Assembly: GCF_031755915.1 (NCBI RefSeq)
Contig: NC_083389.1
Coordinates: 18,159,001 to 18,223,000 of the forward strand
Length of the DNA: 64,000 nt
Origin: Ziziphus jujuba
Lineage: Eukaryota > Streptophyta > Magnoliopsida > Rosales > Rhamnaceae
Reading direction: 5' to 3'
Both the position numbers and the translations under genes were made by a program. The notes beneath the pieces are model-generated. The model did no database searches and was not told where the DNA came from. It saw only the letters and a program-made list of their open reading frames with translations. The stretch's first letter is position 1. Each line of letters starts with the position of its first letter. This document shows, one piece after another, positions 42,180 to 55,011 of the stretch.

Positions 42180-43636
42180 TATTGGTATCCCGAGTTTCAA
42201 GGTTGATGTACCTTTGCGTCGATAGCATAGATCTTTGTAGTGGAATCCTTATAGTATGATCCCCAAAAAGAATTCTTCCTTGATATTCATTTTTCAAAAT
42301 GCTCCTGTAGTGAAAAGCCTGAGAGACCAACTCAAATAAGTCATGGAACTCTGTTCCTTCAAACTTCTTCCAAAGCTTTTAATTTAGTCTACCTTGAGCT
42401 TACTTGACAAATTTCTTTTTTGGTATGTCCCGATGATAGATGATCTTTGCTCTTTTAAATAGAACAATAAAGTTCTCGATTGATTCTCCTTCCATTTGTT
42501 GCTGGCACGATAAATCAACCATGGAAATCTCTAGTTGTATCTTGTAGAACTGCTCATGAAACTTCTACTCTAATTCCAGCAATATATTGATCGAGTTCAA
42601 TTGCAGGTTGATGTACCAGGAGAAAGCTGAACCAGTCAAAGCATTGGCAAACAAGTAAAGCTTTAGAAAGTCATTAGCTGCAACTTCTCCGCATTGGATA
42701 GTAAAATGGCCTATATGCTCCATTATAGATTGACCAATTCGAGAATAAGGTGAACTCAAAAACCTAAATCCCCTTGGAAATTTTATCCTGTCAATAGCCT
42801 CGGGGGAAGGCCTTCTGTAAGATGGTCAGCCACCCCTTATGAATGTAAGACCGATTGTATTTTAGATGATGGTCTTAACAACCTCTCTATGCATCCTATG
42901 ATTATTGTTCATATATTTCTGAACATCATATCCGTGTCTTCATGCTAGGCCTTAAAAGTCGGCCTGATAATACTGGTCTTCATTACAGTCATATCGAAAG
43001 TTTTGGCCATACTGCGCGGCATGCCCCTACCATAAACTCAATTGAAAATAGGTGGGAGGAAATAGGGCTAGACGTCTATCCTTCCTCCATGAATGTTCTA
43101 TGCAGCCTGAAGGGCCTGCACATTATAAGGTGTGACTCGAAGATCCCGCACTAAATGCTGTACAACCTGAGAGCTAGCACCATCTGCTCTTCTTGGCCAC
43201 CTCTGACATTTTGGAGTATGATCCCCACCCTGAGGCTGATTCCTAACCAATGGAGGAACATATTGTTGGTATTGTCTTTTTGACATGACCAACCTTCCTT
43301 ATCATTCGACTCGTCTGAAAAGGCCAACGCCTCTATCCTTCATGAGTTGCCAGTTGGTACGGTCAAAAAAGTGTGCACTTGCTATTCATTCTGGCTGTTG
43401 GTCGGCTTTCTGACAGTTAATGCGGCCCGAGTGGCCTGCATTTGTTGACTTAAACATCTCCACTGATTCATTGATAAACGCAATCAAAGTAGTGAACTAA
43501 CAGACCATCCCCTCATAGTTGTCCTTCAATTGCTTGGAAAAAGACTAAATGGATGTGTCAGTTGCGTGCAAAACCTTGTCAACTCCATATCCTTTACTAG
43601 CTTCATCTGATTTGTTTCGATTGTTGTCGCTGCCAT
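42180..43636 (-). pseudogene. Gypsy gag remnant, minus strand
   Basis: Read on the minus strand from Met at 43636 (MAATTIETNQMKLVKDMEL), through YQQYVPPLVRNQ (about 43270) to the capsid core SIMEHIGHFTIQCGE, then NDFLKLYLFANALTGSAFSW and YINLQLNS (42759-42565), and a C-terminal part (LVSQAFHYRSILKNE-like, 42330-42200). The order and the H-I-G-x-F-x-x-Q-C-G-E, L-F-x-N-x-L-T-G-x-A-F-x-W-Y blocks are those of a large plant gypsy gag family. There are many stops and no pol follows. It lies immediately left of copy B. Confidence 0.7.
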
Positions 43637-43976
43637 GGGTGGCAGAACCCTTAGTTGTTAAATGAGTTTGTACCTTTGTCCTTGATTAAACTAGATATCC
43701 AACCGGGTATGCCAAAAAAATACGTTAATATTTTTCCAATTATTTGTCGTCTCATAGTAGGCAAATGTGCCACCTCAAATTAGAAACAATTTGAAGAAAT
43801 AAAAAGGCACCAATTAAGATTAAACTACTTGGAAGATTGTATTAATTATTGAAAAATAAAGTAATTGGTTAGGTTTGTATGTCTTAGTAATTAAAAGAAT
43901 TTTAAAATTAAACTCACTAAGAACAATGATTAACAATTATATAAACTAATCAAATTAGAAAGAAAGTTTAACTAAG
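43637..43976. other. Upstream flank of the gag remnant; junction with copy B
   Basis: No gene. Probably the leader of the gag remnant. The join to duplicated sequence is at 43976/43977, at a T-run. Confidence 0.5.
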
Positions 43977-44606
43977 TTTTTTTGGAAAATTTGAGACATT
44001 TTTATAAAATTTTGGGATTTTCTCTCCTTCGTATAATTTTAGAATCCATATTTTTCATGTTTTTGCATTCAACACACATTATGGGACTTGTGGGGCCCAA
44101 AAAATTGGTAAAATGTGATTGTCATGGGGGTTTCGGTAATTACCGACGAAACCTTCGGTAATTTTTGAAGCAAAAACAAATTGAACGTTGTCATTTTTTA
44201 ATGCCGTTTGATCACTTACTTTGTCAGAATTTATCATTAATAATGCTACATTTAGCATGTTATTGGTTGGAACACACATGATTGAAGTTGCCGAATGGAA
44301 TTGTGGTGAGTCTTTTACGACGGTGTACAAACGTCAATTACCGATGATGCATTGGTCATTACCATTGGGCAGTAATATCATCCATGCAATAGTAAGAAAC
44401 ATAAAAACAACTGAACCAAAAACTGAAGACGGAGTGATATGTTATCAAAACAATACAACAGATGAATTTGACAACAAAAGAACACATAAAGCCAACGTCT
44501 ATTATGCCAAAACACATGTTACGCGGTTGAGCAACTAATTGCATTCCTGACTACATTTCATACACACGCATACCACATAACATGGCCCCATTGTCTGAAT
44601 ATAGCA

Positions 44607-47267
44607 TCATGCGATTGATGGGCCTTCGTTTCCATGGTGCTGTTGGTTGTTAGTGCTATCAAGAGGTACGGCGGCGGAGCATGATCGGCTGCTGTGACCA
44701 ACCTGTTTGCACCTCCCGCATCTATATTAATGACGCTCCTCTCCTTGAGATTGAATCCTCTTCTTTCTCGGTCTTCCTGACTATTTGCTAATTTGAGGTG
44801 GAAGTACAACCTGGTTTATGATATCATCTAGAGCATGCCACTGACATTTATCTCCAAGTGGATATATGGTTTCCGAATATGCATCACGGAGTGAGTCAAC
44901 TGAGTAATGCGCCGAGCAAAGGAAATATGGAGAAATATGTCGATGCTTACATGCTGCAATTGCATGGACACAAGGAAATCCATCAATGTCAAATTCCTTG
45001 CATGAGCACGTCTTATTTTCTAAGTTAACAACTCCAACGAACATGCCATGGCCAACAACTTGAAACTCATATAAGTTCATTGGCATAACACGTAAGCCTC
45101 TGCCATTATTTGAGCGGTCCTGCATGATTTTTTCCAACCAATTAGTAACAGGAGTTTGCATTGTAGCAGCATTAGTTCGACGTTCATACCACCACCTTTG
45201 CAAGACATCACGAATGTGATCTAGTAATGGCAAAACAAGTTTATCCCTAGTATCAATAAGCACAGAGTTCATGCTCTCTGCAATGTTAGTTGTCATTATG
45301 TTGTATCTATTGCCCGGAAAATGTGATCTAGCCCATTTTGAAGGACTTGCATCCTTGAGATATTGTATAGCTTCAATACTAAGCCCTTCTAAAAGCTGCA
45401 TGGCCTTATCAAAATCCTCAACAATATATGCTCTAGCTGCATCATTAAAAGTTGATATAATCGCGTTGACATTATCTTTAAACTTCTTAGCATGTAAATT
45501 TGTACCAAGATGATATGTGCAGTGGCCATGGTGATTATTAGGGAAAACTGTACGTATTGCTTTTGCAATGCTCTTGTGTCTATTCGATATAAAAGCTATA
45601 TTCGGATCATCCCCAAACACTTCTTTAAAGCTCTCAAAAAACCATGTGTAAGCCGCATCCGTCTCCCCAGGGCGTATTCCATAAGCAAGTGGATAAATTT
45701 GATTGTTCCCATCCAAACATGATGCAATATATAACAAACCTCTATATCTATTCTTCAGTGTAGTTCCATCGACAACTACGATTCTTCGCATATGCTGGAA
45801 CCCTCTAATGCTAGCTCCAAGTGCCATGAAAAAATATAAAAATTTGTTTTGATCATCAGTTTCAATTTGAGTAAATGCGCCCGGATTTTTGCTCTTCAAA
45901 ACGTGACTCCATAAAGGAAGTTTTGCATATGAATCTTCTGGCGTGCCCCACAAACCTGATAGTGCAACTTCCTTAGCGACCCATGCTTTGTTGTAGCTTA
46001 TGTTTACTACGTAATTAGAGCGAATGTCATGCATGATATCTCGAGGTTTGTATTGCCTTGAAATCCCATTAAACATTGGCTGGATGATGTCTCCGATAAC
46101 TGAACTTGTTGCTTGACGATGATCCCTCTTCATGATATTTAAAGAGAAAATATGCTCATCCTTGAAGGCCCTAATCATGAAGGCCTCTGTATTATCACCA
46201 TGTAGTTTGGTAGCACCCATTCGCCACATGCAATTGTCGTTTGCACATACAACCTCATATCGGACTCTATCCGACTTCTTGACCTTGAATTCAAAATTTC
46301 TCCTTAGTGCATAAAGACTAATCTTCTTTTGTAGCGCATTCTTACTCGCAAAGATTTGGTTGATTCGAATGATTTCATGGGCATTGACGGATGAGAAGCG
46401 ATGGTTAACCCTAGGTTCAACCATGGTTATGGTAGAATCTTGTCGAATGTCCAAATGATTTTCGGTACAAGGAGAGGCAAGCACATCATCATTCACATTA
46501 TCAATTGGACTACTACCATAAGGAGACTCACCATGTCGACTATGACCAGCTGAAAGTCCTGAATGTTGGGTCCAACAAATGTCTCATAACCCATCTTCAC
46601 TACGATCAGTGTTGACCTCAACCTCAAATTGTTCATCTTGATAATAATCATGTCCACGATATTCATTCATATCATTAATGTCGAAGCGCTCATTATCATG
46701 ATCATGTTCCACAGATTGCACATTGTTTTCACAAATTTGATTTTCAGAGAATCCAGGTTGAGTTTCCGGTACATGAAGTTCGGTCGCTGGGGACTGCAGG
46801 TCGGCATCAGAGGTACAAGTAGCTGTCTTAGGAACTGCAGATAGTGGGGCAATAATCATAAATCCTGAACTTGTAGGTATCCTATTCACAACACATCCAG
46901 CAGTATTAATACTCTTTGGAACCCTGGATAACACATAAACAATAAGTGGAGATCTGTCTTGAGGTCTGTGTGAACTATACTCTTCTATAAAACTTTGTAG
47001 GTCTTTATCATTTTCCACAACGTACGGTTCACATGACAAACACACATGGTATATGAACTTGAAGATTAATTGATGTTGTGTAGAATCTAAGTTGAGAGCG
47101 TTGTAGACAACATCTTCAAGTTCGGCCAACATACAATTCCTTTTGATACGTATAATCTTCATTCTTTGACGTTGGTATCTTCAGGTACCTTCAGAACATA
47201 CACTCCATGTTCCATCGTAGAATAGTAAAACTGAAATTTGTGACATTGAGCACAAAGAGTTTACCAA
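44607..47267 (-). pseudogene. MURA-type Mutator-like transposase, copy B (three nonsense codons)
   Basis: Same architecture as 14075-16711. The frame is continuous through the DNA-binding, DDE and SWIM regions (44781-46496 is one open stretch). Seen here: VVDGTTLKNRYRG, FISNRHKSIAKA, GHCTYHLGTNL, TTNIAESMNS and an intact SWIM finger CSCKEFDIDGFPCVHAIAAC. Three stops are private to this copy: Trp to TGA after SEGT near the N-terminus (about 47185), Arg to TGA (46581-46583, after RSEDGL) and Gln to TAG (44781-44783, after PPQISK). The CCHC knuckle follows that last stop and the stop of the reading frame is at 44607. As in copy A, the second catalytic position is Asn and HxC in the DNA-binding domain is H-I-F. 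Confidence 0.9.
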
Positions 47268-49345
47268 TTCAAAACATACTAAATATCTACTCCTGCAATC
47301 GTAGAATCTTTGCTGGAAGGTTTAACTATAATCCTGAAGCAAAAGTAATGAAAAACTACAAATACATTTTTAGTAAATGAGTACAGAAAATAAGCCAAAC
47401 AATTATGTTATTAACGCTTAACGCCTAGTGGAATAGCATTTTAAATACAAATACAAATGGATTTTCAGTAAATGAGTACAAATGTTGTTTAAATGTTGCA
47501 TATTAACACCTAGTAGAATAGCTACTCTTGACAGACATAGTGGATCAAGTAGATTAAGATGTCAAATCTGTGACACATGTGCTAAATCATAACATAACGT
47601 TAGCTTGAATGTATGCAATGTTGACAATGTGGTGTTATGTGGATTATTTTGTTAAACATCATAAATATAGTTACATTTAGCATGTCATTCGTTTACAATA
47701 ACATTAGAGAATTGGACAAATTCGATTGTCCACTCGGTTTGCTTTTAGAAAATGGAAAAATTAACTATTCCGATAGAACCGCCGTTAAATTTTCCAACAA
47801 GCAAGTGTTTCATAATTATTGATGGACCGTATGTAACAAACAAAGGTTGTAATTTTCAAATGGAAATTTCCAAACCATTTATGGATTGTTTTATATAAAA
47901 TAGTACCAACATAGAACTTGCACTTATATATCATGTCAAAACGTGACAAACAATGAATCCAATATAAGGGAAAAATGTATACATATATGTACACATATTT
48001 ATATTTATAACACACCCTGTGAAAGCTGATAGAAGGTACTAGCTGCTGGATAGAGAAGACAAACAAGTTTTCATATTTGGTCAATGTTTTCCCTTTCTGA
48101 CCATGTAAAGGTTATTTTTTTAATACAATATTGACTAATTAAATTCTTATTCTTAGGCTAATATATATATATTTATTAATTAAATCGATCCATTGAAAGG
48201 TCTAATGCTCTAAATTTGACCTCGATATCATCTTTCTATGAATTCAAACAAAACATTATTGATTCATTTTTATAATATTATATTTAATGTTTTGTTTACA
48301 GTTTATAACGCGTCCTTTGTTCGTACCAATTCATACTTTTTCCTCACTGCTAGTATTGTGCTAAGGCTAAGTCATTATTTGATTTTGACTTTATCTATCA
48401 GCTATACGTAAAGTATATTTTAGGAAAATTTTTTCGTAAAATAAATTAACAAAATTAATATGAAGTATATTGTATTTATTTTTTGGCTTAGTTATTAATC
48501 CATTTATGTTTACTATTGGGAGTTCATGATTTCAAAACATTAAGATGGAAAAAAATTATTATAAATGATAAAAAAAATTATGTAAAGAAGTAGCATAAAG
48601 CCAAATTATGTACATATATATGTATATATATCCACATACCAGGTAATCGTTAACTCCGATCTGCAGAAACGTACAATTTAATTACATCCTTTTGAAGTCT
48701 ATGGGCTCCACAATGAAGATTTTCAGATGATGCAGGGAGAGTGAACTGAACTGAAGAGATTTTGGGATTTTCTGCAATGTTCGTCAATGCAAAGAAAGGC
48801 TGAAAGGTACCTAACCAACAAAAGAGAAAGAGAGAGGAAGACACAGTATTCATTTAATGTGGTAGCAGGGACAGTAAGAGAGAGGGATAGAAGTTAATGA
48901 GGGTAGATGAGAAATGAGAGATGGTCAAAAAAATTGTTTTAATATTTTCACCTGTATTCGAGACAGTCAATGAGAAATGAGGGTAGAGGAGAAATGGAAA
49001 ACTGTTATTTTTATTTTACAATTTCATATCCATGTATTTAAATAGTTTACAAAAGCCAGACAATTAATTCCCTCCTAACAAGTCTCATTTGGACATACTA
49101 CCATGGAGCCGTTCATGTAAAAGTGATTGATACCATCCATTTAAATTATCATCCTTCTTATTTATTGCTTCTCCACATATAAAATAATATGGAGAATTTA
49201 ATAATGAAATTGGATCCTTACACATCATATTGACATGAGAATCATGTACAAAAACTAAAAACAAAATCTAAATTAGCAAGAGGACATTGTACAAGTGTTT
49301 TATGAATAAAAACAAGAGAATATTACACCTCCTAGAGAATATTAC
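47268..49345. other. Non-coding duplicated flank including the empty LTR site
   Basis: Matches 16712-18415 joined directly to 21399-21821. No gene recognised. Confidence 0.6.
48918..48922 (+). other. Empty target site GAGAT for the solo LTR of copy A
   Basis: Here AATGAGAGATGGTCAAAA is uninterrupted. In copy A the same sequence is split by 2,978 bp with GAGAT on both sides. Confidence 0.95.
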
Positions 49346-49515
49346 AGCTCCTACAAAAGCCTCTATTGGTATCAATCCCGAATTGACCCAATGTTCCCCA
49401 TCAATGTCAAAATCTCGAACACCAACTGGCACCACAATTTGTATAATGCCAAACTTTAGTGACACCATTAAAAGCATATGGGGCACCTCCACTAAAACGG
49501 AGATAGATTTGATAC
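49346..49515 (-). pseudogene. Captured C2/SMP-domain exon, copy B
   Basis: The same 170-bp exon as 21822-21991, with the same acceptor and GTAATA donor. Changes include PHMLLM for PHMFLM (closer to what I recall for the family) and IQIV for IPIV. Assignment as in copy A. Confidence 0.5.
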
Positions 49516-50112
49516 CTGGATGAAATCAAACGAAATATCTGCAGTTAGTTACAATATTTAGCATACAAGTTTCAAAGAAAATAATTATTGTAAATAATTA
49601 AGGAAAATTACTAAAGCATTTCATTTTAAATGTCAACCTAAAAAAATGACTAACTTTTTTTAATACTTGACAAAAAAGCATCTCTGATTTAATAAAATAA
49701 GGGATTCCCTCAAAAAAAATTTAAATAAATATAATGAGAACTGACAACCTTAGCTGTCCTCATATGCGATAAATGCTATATGCAAACTGTGAAGAGTAGA
49801 ATTATTGGTCTCGACATCAACAAAGGAAGAAAAATATCACAAACCGAGTCATTATCAAACTGTCTTGTAAGTAGTAAGTATGCAAGTGGATATGTTGTCC
49901 CGAAGATTGAATTGGATAATCAAAATAATTAAGTCTTCCATCTAAATATCCTATTTCCATTCACTGACTTCATATCAGAAATTCTAAGGAAATTTCAGAA
50001 ATCATGAAAGCAACAAAGTATCTAAAATGTCTATAAAACAGATGAAATCAGAAATGGAAAGGCTTGAAATTGTCACAGCAGTTAAACATCAGCCATGGTA
50101 GTCAAGGATCAC

Positions 50113-50879
50113 CTGCTGACAACACGATTAACTGTTGGTTGAACAAATATATGAACCCTGCAGAAAGCAAGTAGTTGTCAATAAGCAAAAAATACTATCT
50201 AGTTTACATGAAAAGAATCATGAAAAGGAAACTCCATATGAATGATAAACTTTCTAAGTACCATTTTCCAGGGAATCATGAAAAGGAAACTCCATATGAA
50301 TGATAAACTTTCTATGTACTTTCATGATTTTCTTCATTTGGAAAATTCTCCTTCCCTGTATCAGACTTCTTATCTGCAGAAACCTATATGAACAACATAA
50401 AATAAAAGTGAAAAATATAATGAGCATTGGGAAATAAAAACCACCATAGCTGAATATATTACCCTCGGTAGAAATGGAGGTTTCTGTTAATGTATATAAT
50501 GTGCAACCATGGAGTTTAAACAGTAAATTTCCCTTATGATTCTCATCTTGATGATGAAGTAAATGCAATAACTGACAGTTTGCATTAAACATTAAGGAAA
50601 ACAAGAATTATACATGACAACAATAACTGATAACAACGAAAGCATTTATATTTAATCACCAACAGCAATTATAGTAATAAAATAACTATAACTACAATTA
50701 TATTAAAACACAAATAAGCGTGCAGACAATTAAATTTAATAAATAAGCAGCATTCAATAATGGAAAACATACAAGACCCAAAAAAATAATAATAATATAA
50801 AACACACAATTACCATCTTTAGAATAACCTCCACAGCACCTTTGCCATCACCAAGAGCTCCATCTATTTCATCAATCAC
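50113..50879 (-). pseudogene. CTF18: Captured CTF18 exons, copy B
   Basis: Exon a 50814-50879 reads VIDEIDGALGDGKGAVEVIL plus KM. Exon b is about 50336-50383 (SDTGKEN). Exon c 50113-50157 ends VNRVVSR. At three positions (GAL rather than GAF, DTGKEN rather than DIGKEN, VVSR rather than VFSR) this copy differs from A, and at GAL and VVSR it carries the residue expected for CTF18. Splice borders are the same as in A. Fragment only. Confidence 0.7.
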
Positions 50880-51227
50880 CTAGAGAAAAAGTAGTAACTT
50901 GTTTCTTCTGCATACATTCTAGAATAAGAAGGGTAACCATAAAATATAATGCCAACCAAGCACTTTGGCCTCGAGTCAACAGTGATAGAGTTCATCTGCA
51001 CTACATCAAGAAACTAAACTGTTGTATAAAGTAACCTATAACACAAAGCAATACATTGTAATAGCTAGGGAAAAAAAAAAAGAAAAAAAAAACACAAAGT
51101 AACTTTATACAAAATTTCCAATCTTGAAAGAATCTAATAGTCAGCAGATAAGAATTAATGCAGATCCATGTGAAAAAAAACAAAAACGAAAAAAAAAAAG
51201 AAGAAGCATATATATACAAATACATAA

Positions 51228-51601
51228 ATCATGGACCAAACCCATGGATTTCATTTGGTCAGAAAAGTAGAAAGCGTCCTGCAAGCAAGAGCTTTTCATG
51301 GTTCCAACGATGACAGAATGGAATGTATCCCTAGTTGGCTGTACTCCATCCAGCATCATATCATTATACATATCTCTCAGCAAGAAATGCCTACCACCAC
51401 CGTTATTAAAAAAAAAAAAAAAAAAAAAGAACACAACTTTCACAATTTCTGTAAAAAAAAAAAAAAATCCCAAAACCATAAAAAGAAAATCAAAATTAGA
51501 ATCTACCTTCTCTGCGCGGTGAGAGAACTGATAACAGTGTTATATTCAGAGACACTGCTTGCGTAGTTCCTCAGTCCCACCTCTCGCGGCAGTGAATTAC
51601 G
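51228..51601 (-). pseudogene. Captured PPR gene exons, copy B
   Basis: Exon 2 (51507-51601) keeps CAG at 51512-51514 where copy A has TAG, so SLTAQRR is intact. Exon 3 (51228-51390) ends MGLVHD. Its donor reads TTATGT rather than GTATGT, so this copy has lost the splice donor that copy A keeps. The exon 1-like MRLIRSIT is present at about 51753-51777. Confidence 0.68.
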
Positions 51602-52023
51602 CTGCCCTGAATTATAACAATCTAAAATATATTATTTATTTTAAACAAAAACTATTTCATTATTAGCGAAACTAGTAAGAAAATGTCTGGGGAAAAGCTT
51701 AAGAATTTGAAAATGGAGAGGAGAAGATTACCAGTGATTGATCGAATGAGCCTCATGCTTTCCTACTTCGCTGTTGCCTACCTGTTGCTTCTGCTTCTGC
51801 TCGTAGGGCTCTCTAAAACCCTGCAGTTTTCTCTCTGAGTCGCCTCTTCACCATCTCCTTCAAAACGCATAGTCTCCAAGCTTACAATTCGGCTTATGCG
51901 AAAGGAAACAGAGGGCTCCTAATGGTCTGGATATTGATTATAAGGAGGAGAAAAGTCGGATGAAGAAAGGAAAGAAAAAAACATATAAAAAAAAACATAA
52001 GGGTATTTTGGGATTATAAAAAA

Positions 52024-52109
52024 TTGAAGGGGTAGAACAAAAAAGATATCAAGTGAGGGGGCAAAAATAATTAACCTCGTCCTTATGAAGGTATTGGGCC
52101 AAATTTCCC
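52024..52109 (-). repeat. Dispersed repeat, minus-strand copy (duplicate B)
   Basis: Counterpart of 24514-24600, and of 7168-7252 on the opposite strand. Confidence 0.65.
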
Positions 52110-55011
52110 TAGTAAATAAAGCAGCTGGTTGGCTAGGCAGGCCCTCTAAAGGCAATCAATGTACCATGAATTCATGTAAAAAAATAATAATAAAAAAATA
52201 ATTAATTTAACTTTTTCATTTTATATTTTATGTTTGTAAGTTAATTGCATTGTCTATCTTGTGTTAGAAAATTTATATAAAAATATAATATACAAAATAT
52301 ATCAAGGTTAAGGGCATTCAAGTAAATTACCCAAAAAAAAAAAAAAGAAATCAATAAGCTTAGTTACATAAGCTTGTAAAAAATAACATACAGAAAACTT
52401 AGAAAAAGAGCATAAATAAATTACTGATAATTTAATCTGGGCACAAAAATATTAATATAAAAAAATTAGTATCAACATTGAGATTTGGACGAAAGATTTG
52501 AAATTAAAGTTCAAGACCTGTGTTCTGCACATGTTTTTAAGGTAATTCGCCCTTCACCAGTGTTAAGAAATCTATATGTATTTGTCTCTTAGGATACAAT
52601 AGCCTAGATAAGCTTTGAATGTTGCGCTTTTGAGCTTCTTTTGGTGAACTTGAAATTATTTGAACTTTAAGAAGATTTTCGAAGGATATGAGAAGAGAGA
52701 TACAAAGCTTCTTCTCCCGCTCTCCTTCTGTTTTGTCACTTTTCCATGTTTTAAACTGAAAGGAGGTTAGACTATTTATAGGCCTCAACTAAGTAGAGGT
52801 TTTAATTTGGTATTTAATATTGTTTTTAAACCATTTAATAATGTTCATCATTAAATCTCATATTTAATTAGTCATTACAAATGTTATGCAAGTAAATTTT
52901 TATAATTTAATTGACCATTACAAATTCATTCAAAACTTGTAATTCCCCTATTAAAAAAAAATCAACTAACAAGACTAATATATGGTACCATTTATCTGGT
53001 TTTTAGTATCAAAATTTTCTAACAATCCTAACATGAGTGAATTTGACAAAATGACTAAAAAAGAAGTTTGAGATTTAAAAATAAAACAAAAAGACTCTGG
53101 TGGTAAAGTTATATAGTTATAACCTGTATAGGATAGATAAGTGCCATCCTTTGAACTTTTCCTTATGAGAATATATTTACTTTATTGCCTAGAGGAAGAT
53201 GTAATTTTCTCAAACCTTTTATCACTTGTATGAATGATGATATGCCTCCATAAGAATCCTATTTGACACATTTTAATTCTCATTATTATGTTTGTTTTGG
53301 CTATGAACATCTTCCACAATTCTCCTCTGAAGTGGCTCCACTTCACTCTCACGTAGATGATTTCTTATCTATGAGTAACTTGCATTAGTCCTCTCGATCT
53401 TCCCCCAATGTATAGAAATCATTAAAAGCATATAGTTTAACTTTTCCCAAGTATCATTGTTTCATCATAGGAATAGATAGGAAGATAATCCCCTGATTAA
53501 TGAGAACTTTTTACTCACTAATCTAGCTATCTAAAAAAGGCTAGAGTTGGCGTGTGCATCTGCTTTGGAGGTGTGACCATGCCATATTGAGCTTCCAAGA
53601 GTGAAATTTTAGTAGCAATGGCATGCCACTTCCTAGAATGGGTGCCCATGCCATTAGCTTTAGTTTTCCACATGAGGAAGCTTTGTAGAGCTTAAATGCT
53701 AATTTTAGTTGGTCAAGGTTAGGACATTAAAGGATCATGTGACTTGCATGTGTCTTGTTTGAGAGATAGCCTTGCGATCAAGATTAATGGTGGTAATTAA
53801 AGCTATCTAAGGTAAAGATTAAGAGGACTCTTTGGAAAAGGCTTTATATATTTACTTGAAGGAGGCAAAGCTAGAGAAAAAGAAAGGGGATGGAAATTTA
53901 AGTGACAGAACACCATATTATTAAGAAAGAGAAAACACTTAAAGATAGTGAAGCTCTAGGGATTTTGGAGTTCTTGAAAAGCCCAGGGCTTTGGGCTTGC
54001 CTAGAGAAGCCAACCATCTTGAGAATTCTTTTTATATTCTATCTCTTCTCTTATTTATTTATTTATTTTTATTTTTGTAATCGAATTCTTGAATTTTTTT
54101 ACATGAGATGATGGTTTACATTATGAAATTCTATTTGGTTTATGTATTTGATGTTCATTTGAACACGAGTGGCTAGATCTTTTGGGTCTAGAACCATGAT
54201 GTAGTTGGATTATTAATGGAATGATTGAATTGTTTTTGTTAATTAATTTCTTTTCAATTATGTGTGTTGTCTTGATTTTTATGGTAAATGAACACTTAGT
54301 TAGATTAGAATTTAATTAGGCTTGTTTAGATTCAAAGATTATGGATTTGAAAAAGGATAATAGATGAAATTAGAATTAAGGAGCATAATATAAGAGCCAA
54401 TTGAGCTCAAGAAGGCCTATGAAGTCTTGGGTAACCTTGAACTAGGCTAAATTAGAATTTGAAATAAGTAATTTGGCTTGGACATTTAATGGGTAGCTTT
54501 ATTGATTTGGTAATTTGTAAAATTATAAATAAATTACATTTTCATAAATGAAGTTAAATTCCATTTAGGAACTCATATTTTTATAATTGGAAAGAATGAA
54601 GTTAAATCTGTCAATTAAGGCATTCTATGTAAAATATTAGTGAAATCTTGGTCCTAGATTTTTAATTTTGTGATTTTCAATACTATTGATGGTGTTAGAT
54701 TATTTCATTGGCTTTAGTTTAATGTTGCATTCATTTTTAGTTAAATTTCAAGGTTGTTGATGAATTTCTTCTTGAATTCATACTTCAAACAAAATTAAGT
54801 AATGAAAATTTTTGGTAATAACTAGAATCTTATCAATTCATTTCTAATTATTAATCTCCGTGAGAATAATCTTGTACTGTTGTATACTTTATTACTTATT
54901 CTATCCGTGTACTTGCTGGATTTATCACAATTACAATCAAATTTTTAGCTACATTACCAAGGAATTCTGATAATATTTTTACAAGTTTTTAGATTATGAT
55001 AATCGATCAAT
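52110..55011. other. Non-coding, duplicated
   Basis: Matches 24604-27393. Includes the two insertions private to copy B (about 75 bp at 52286 and about 53 bp near 54550). No gene recognised. Confidence 0.5.
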
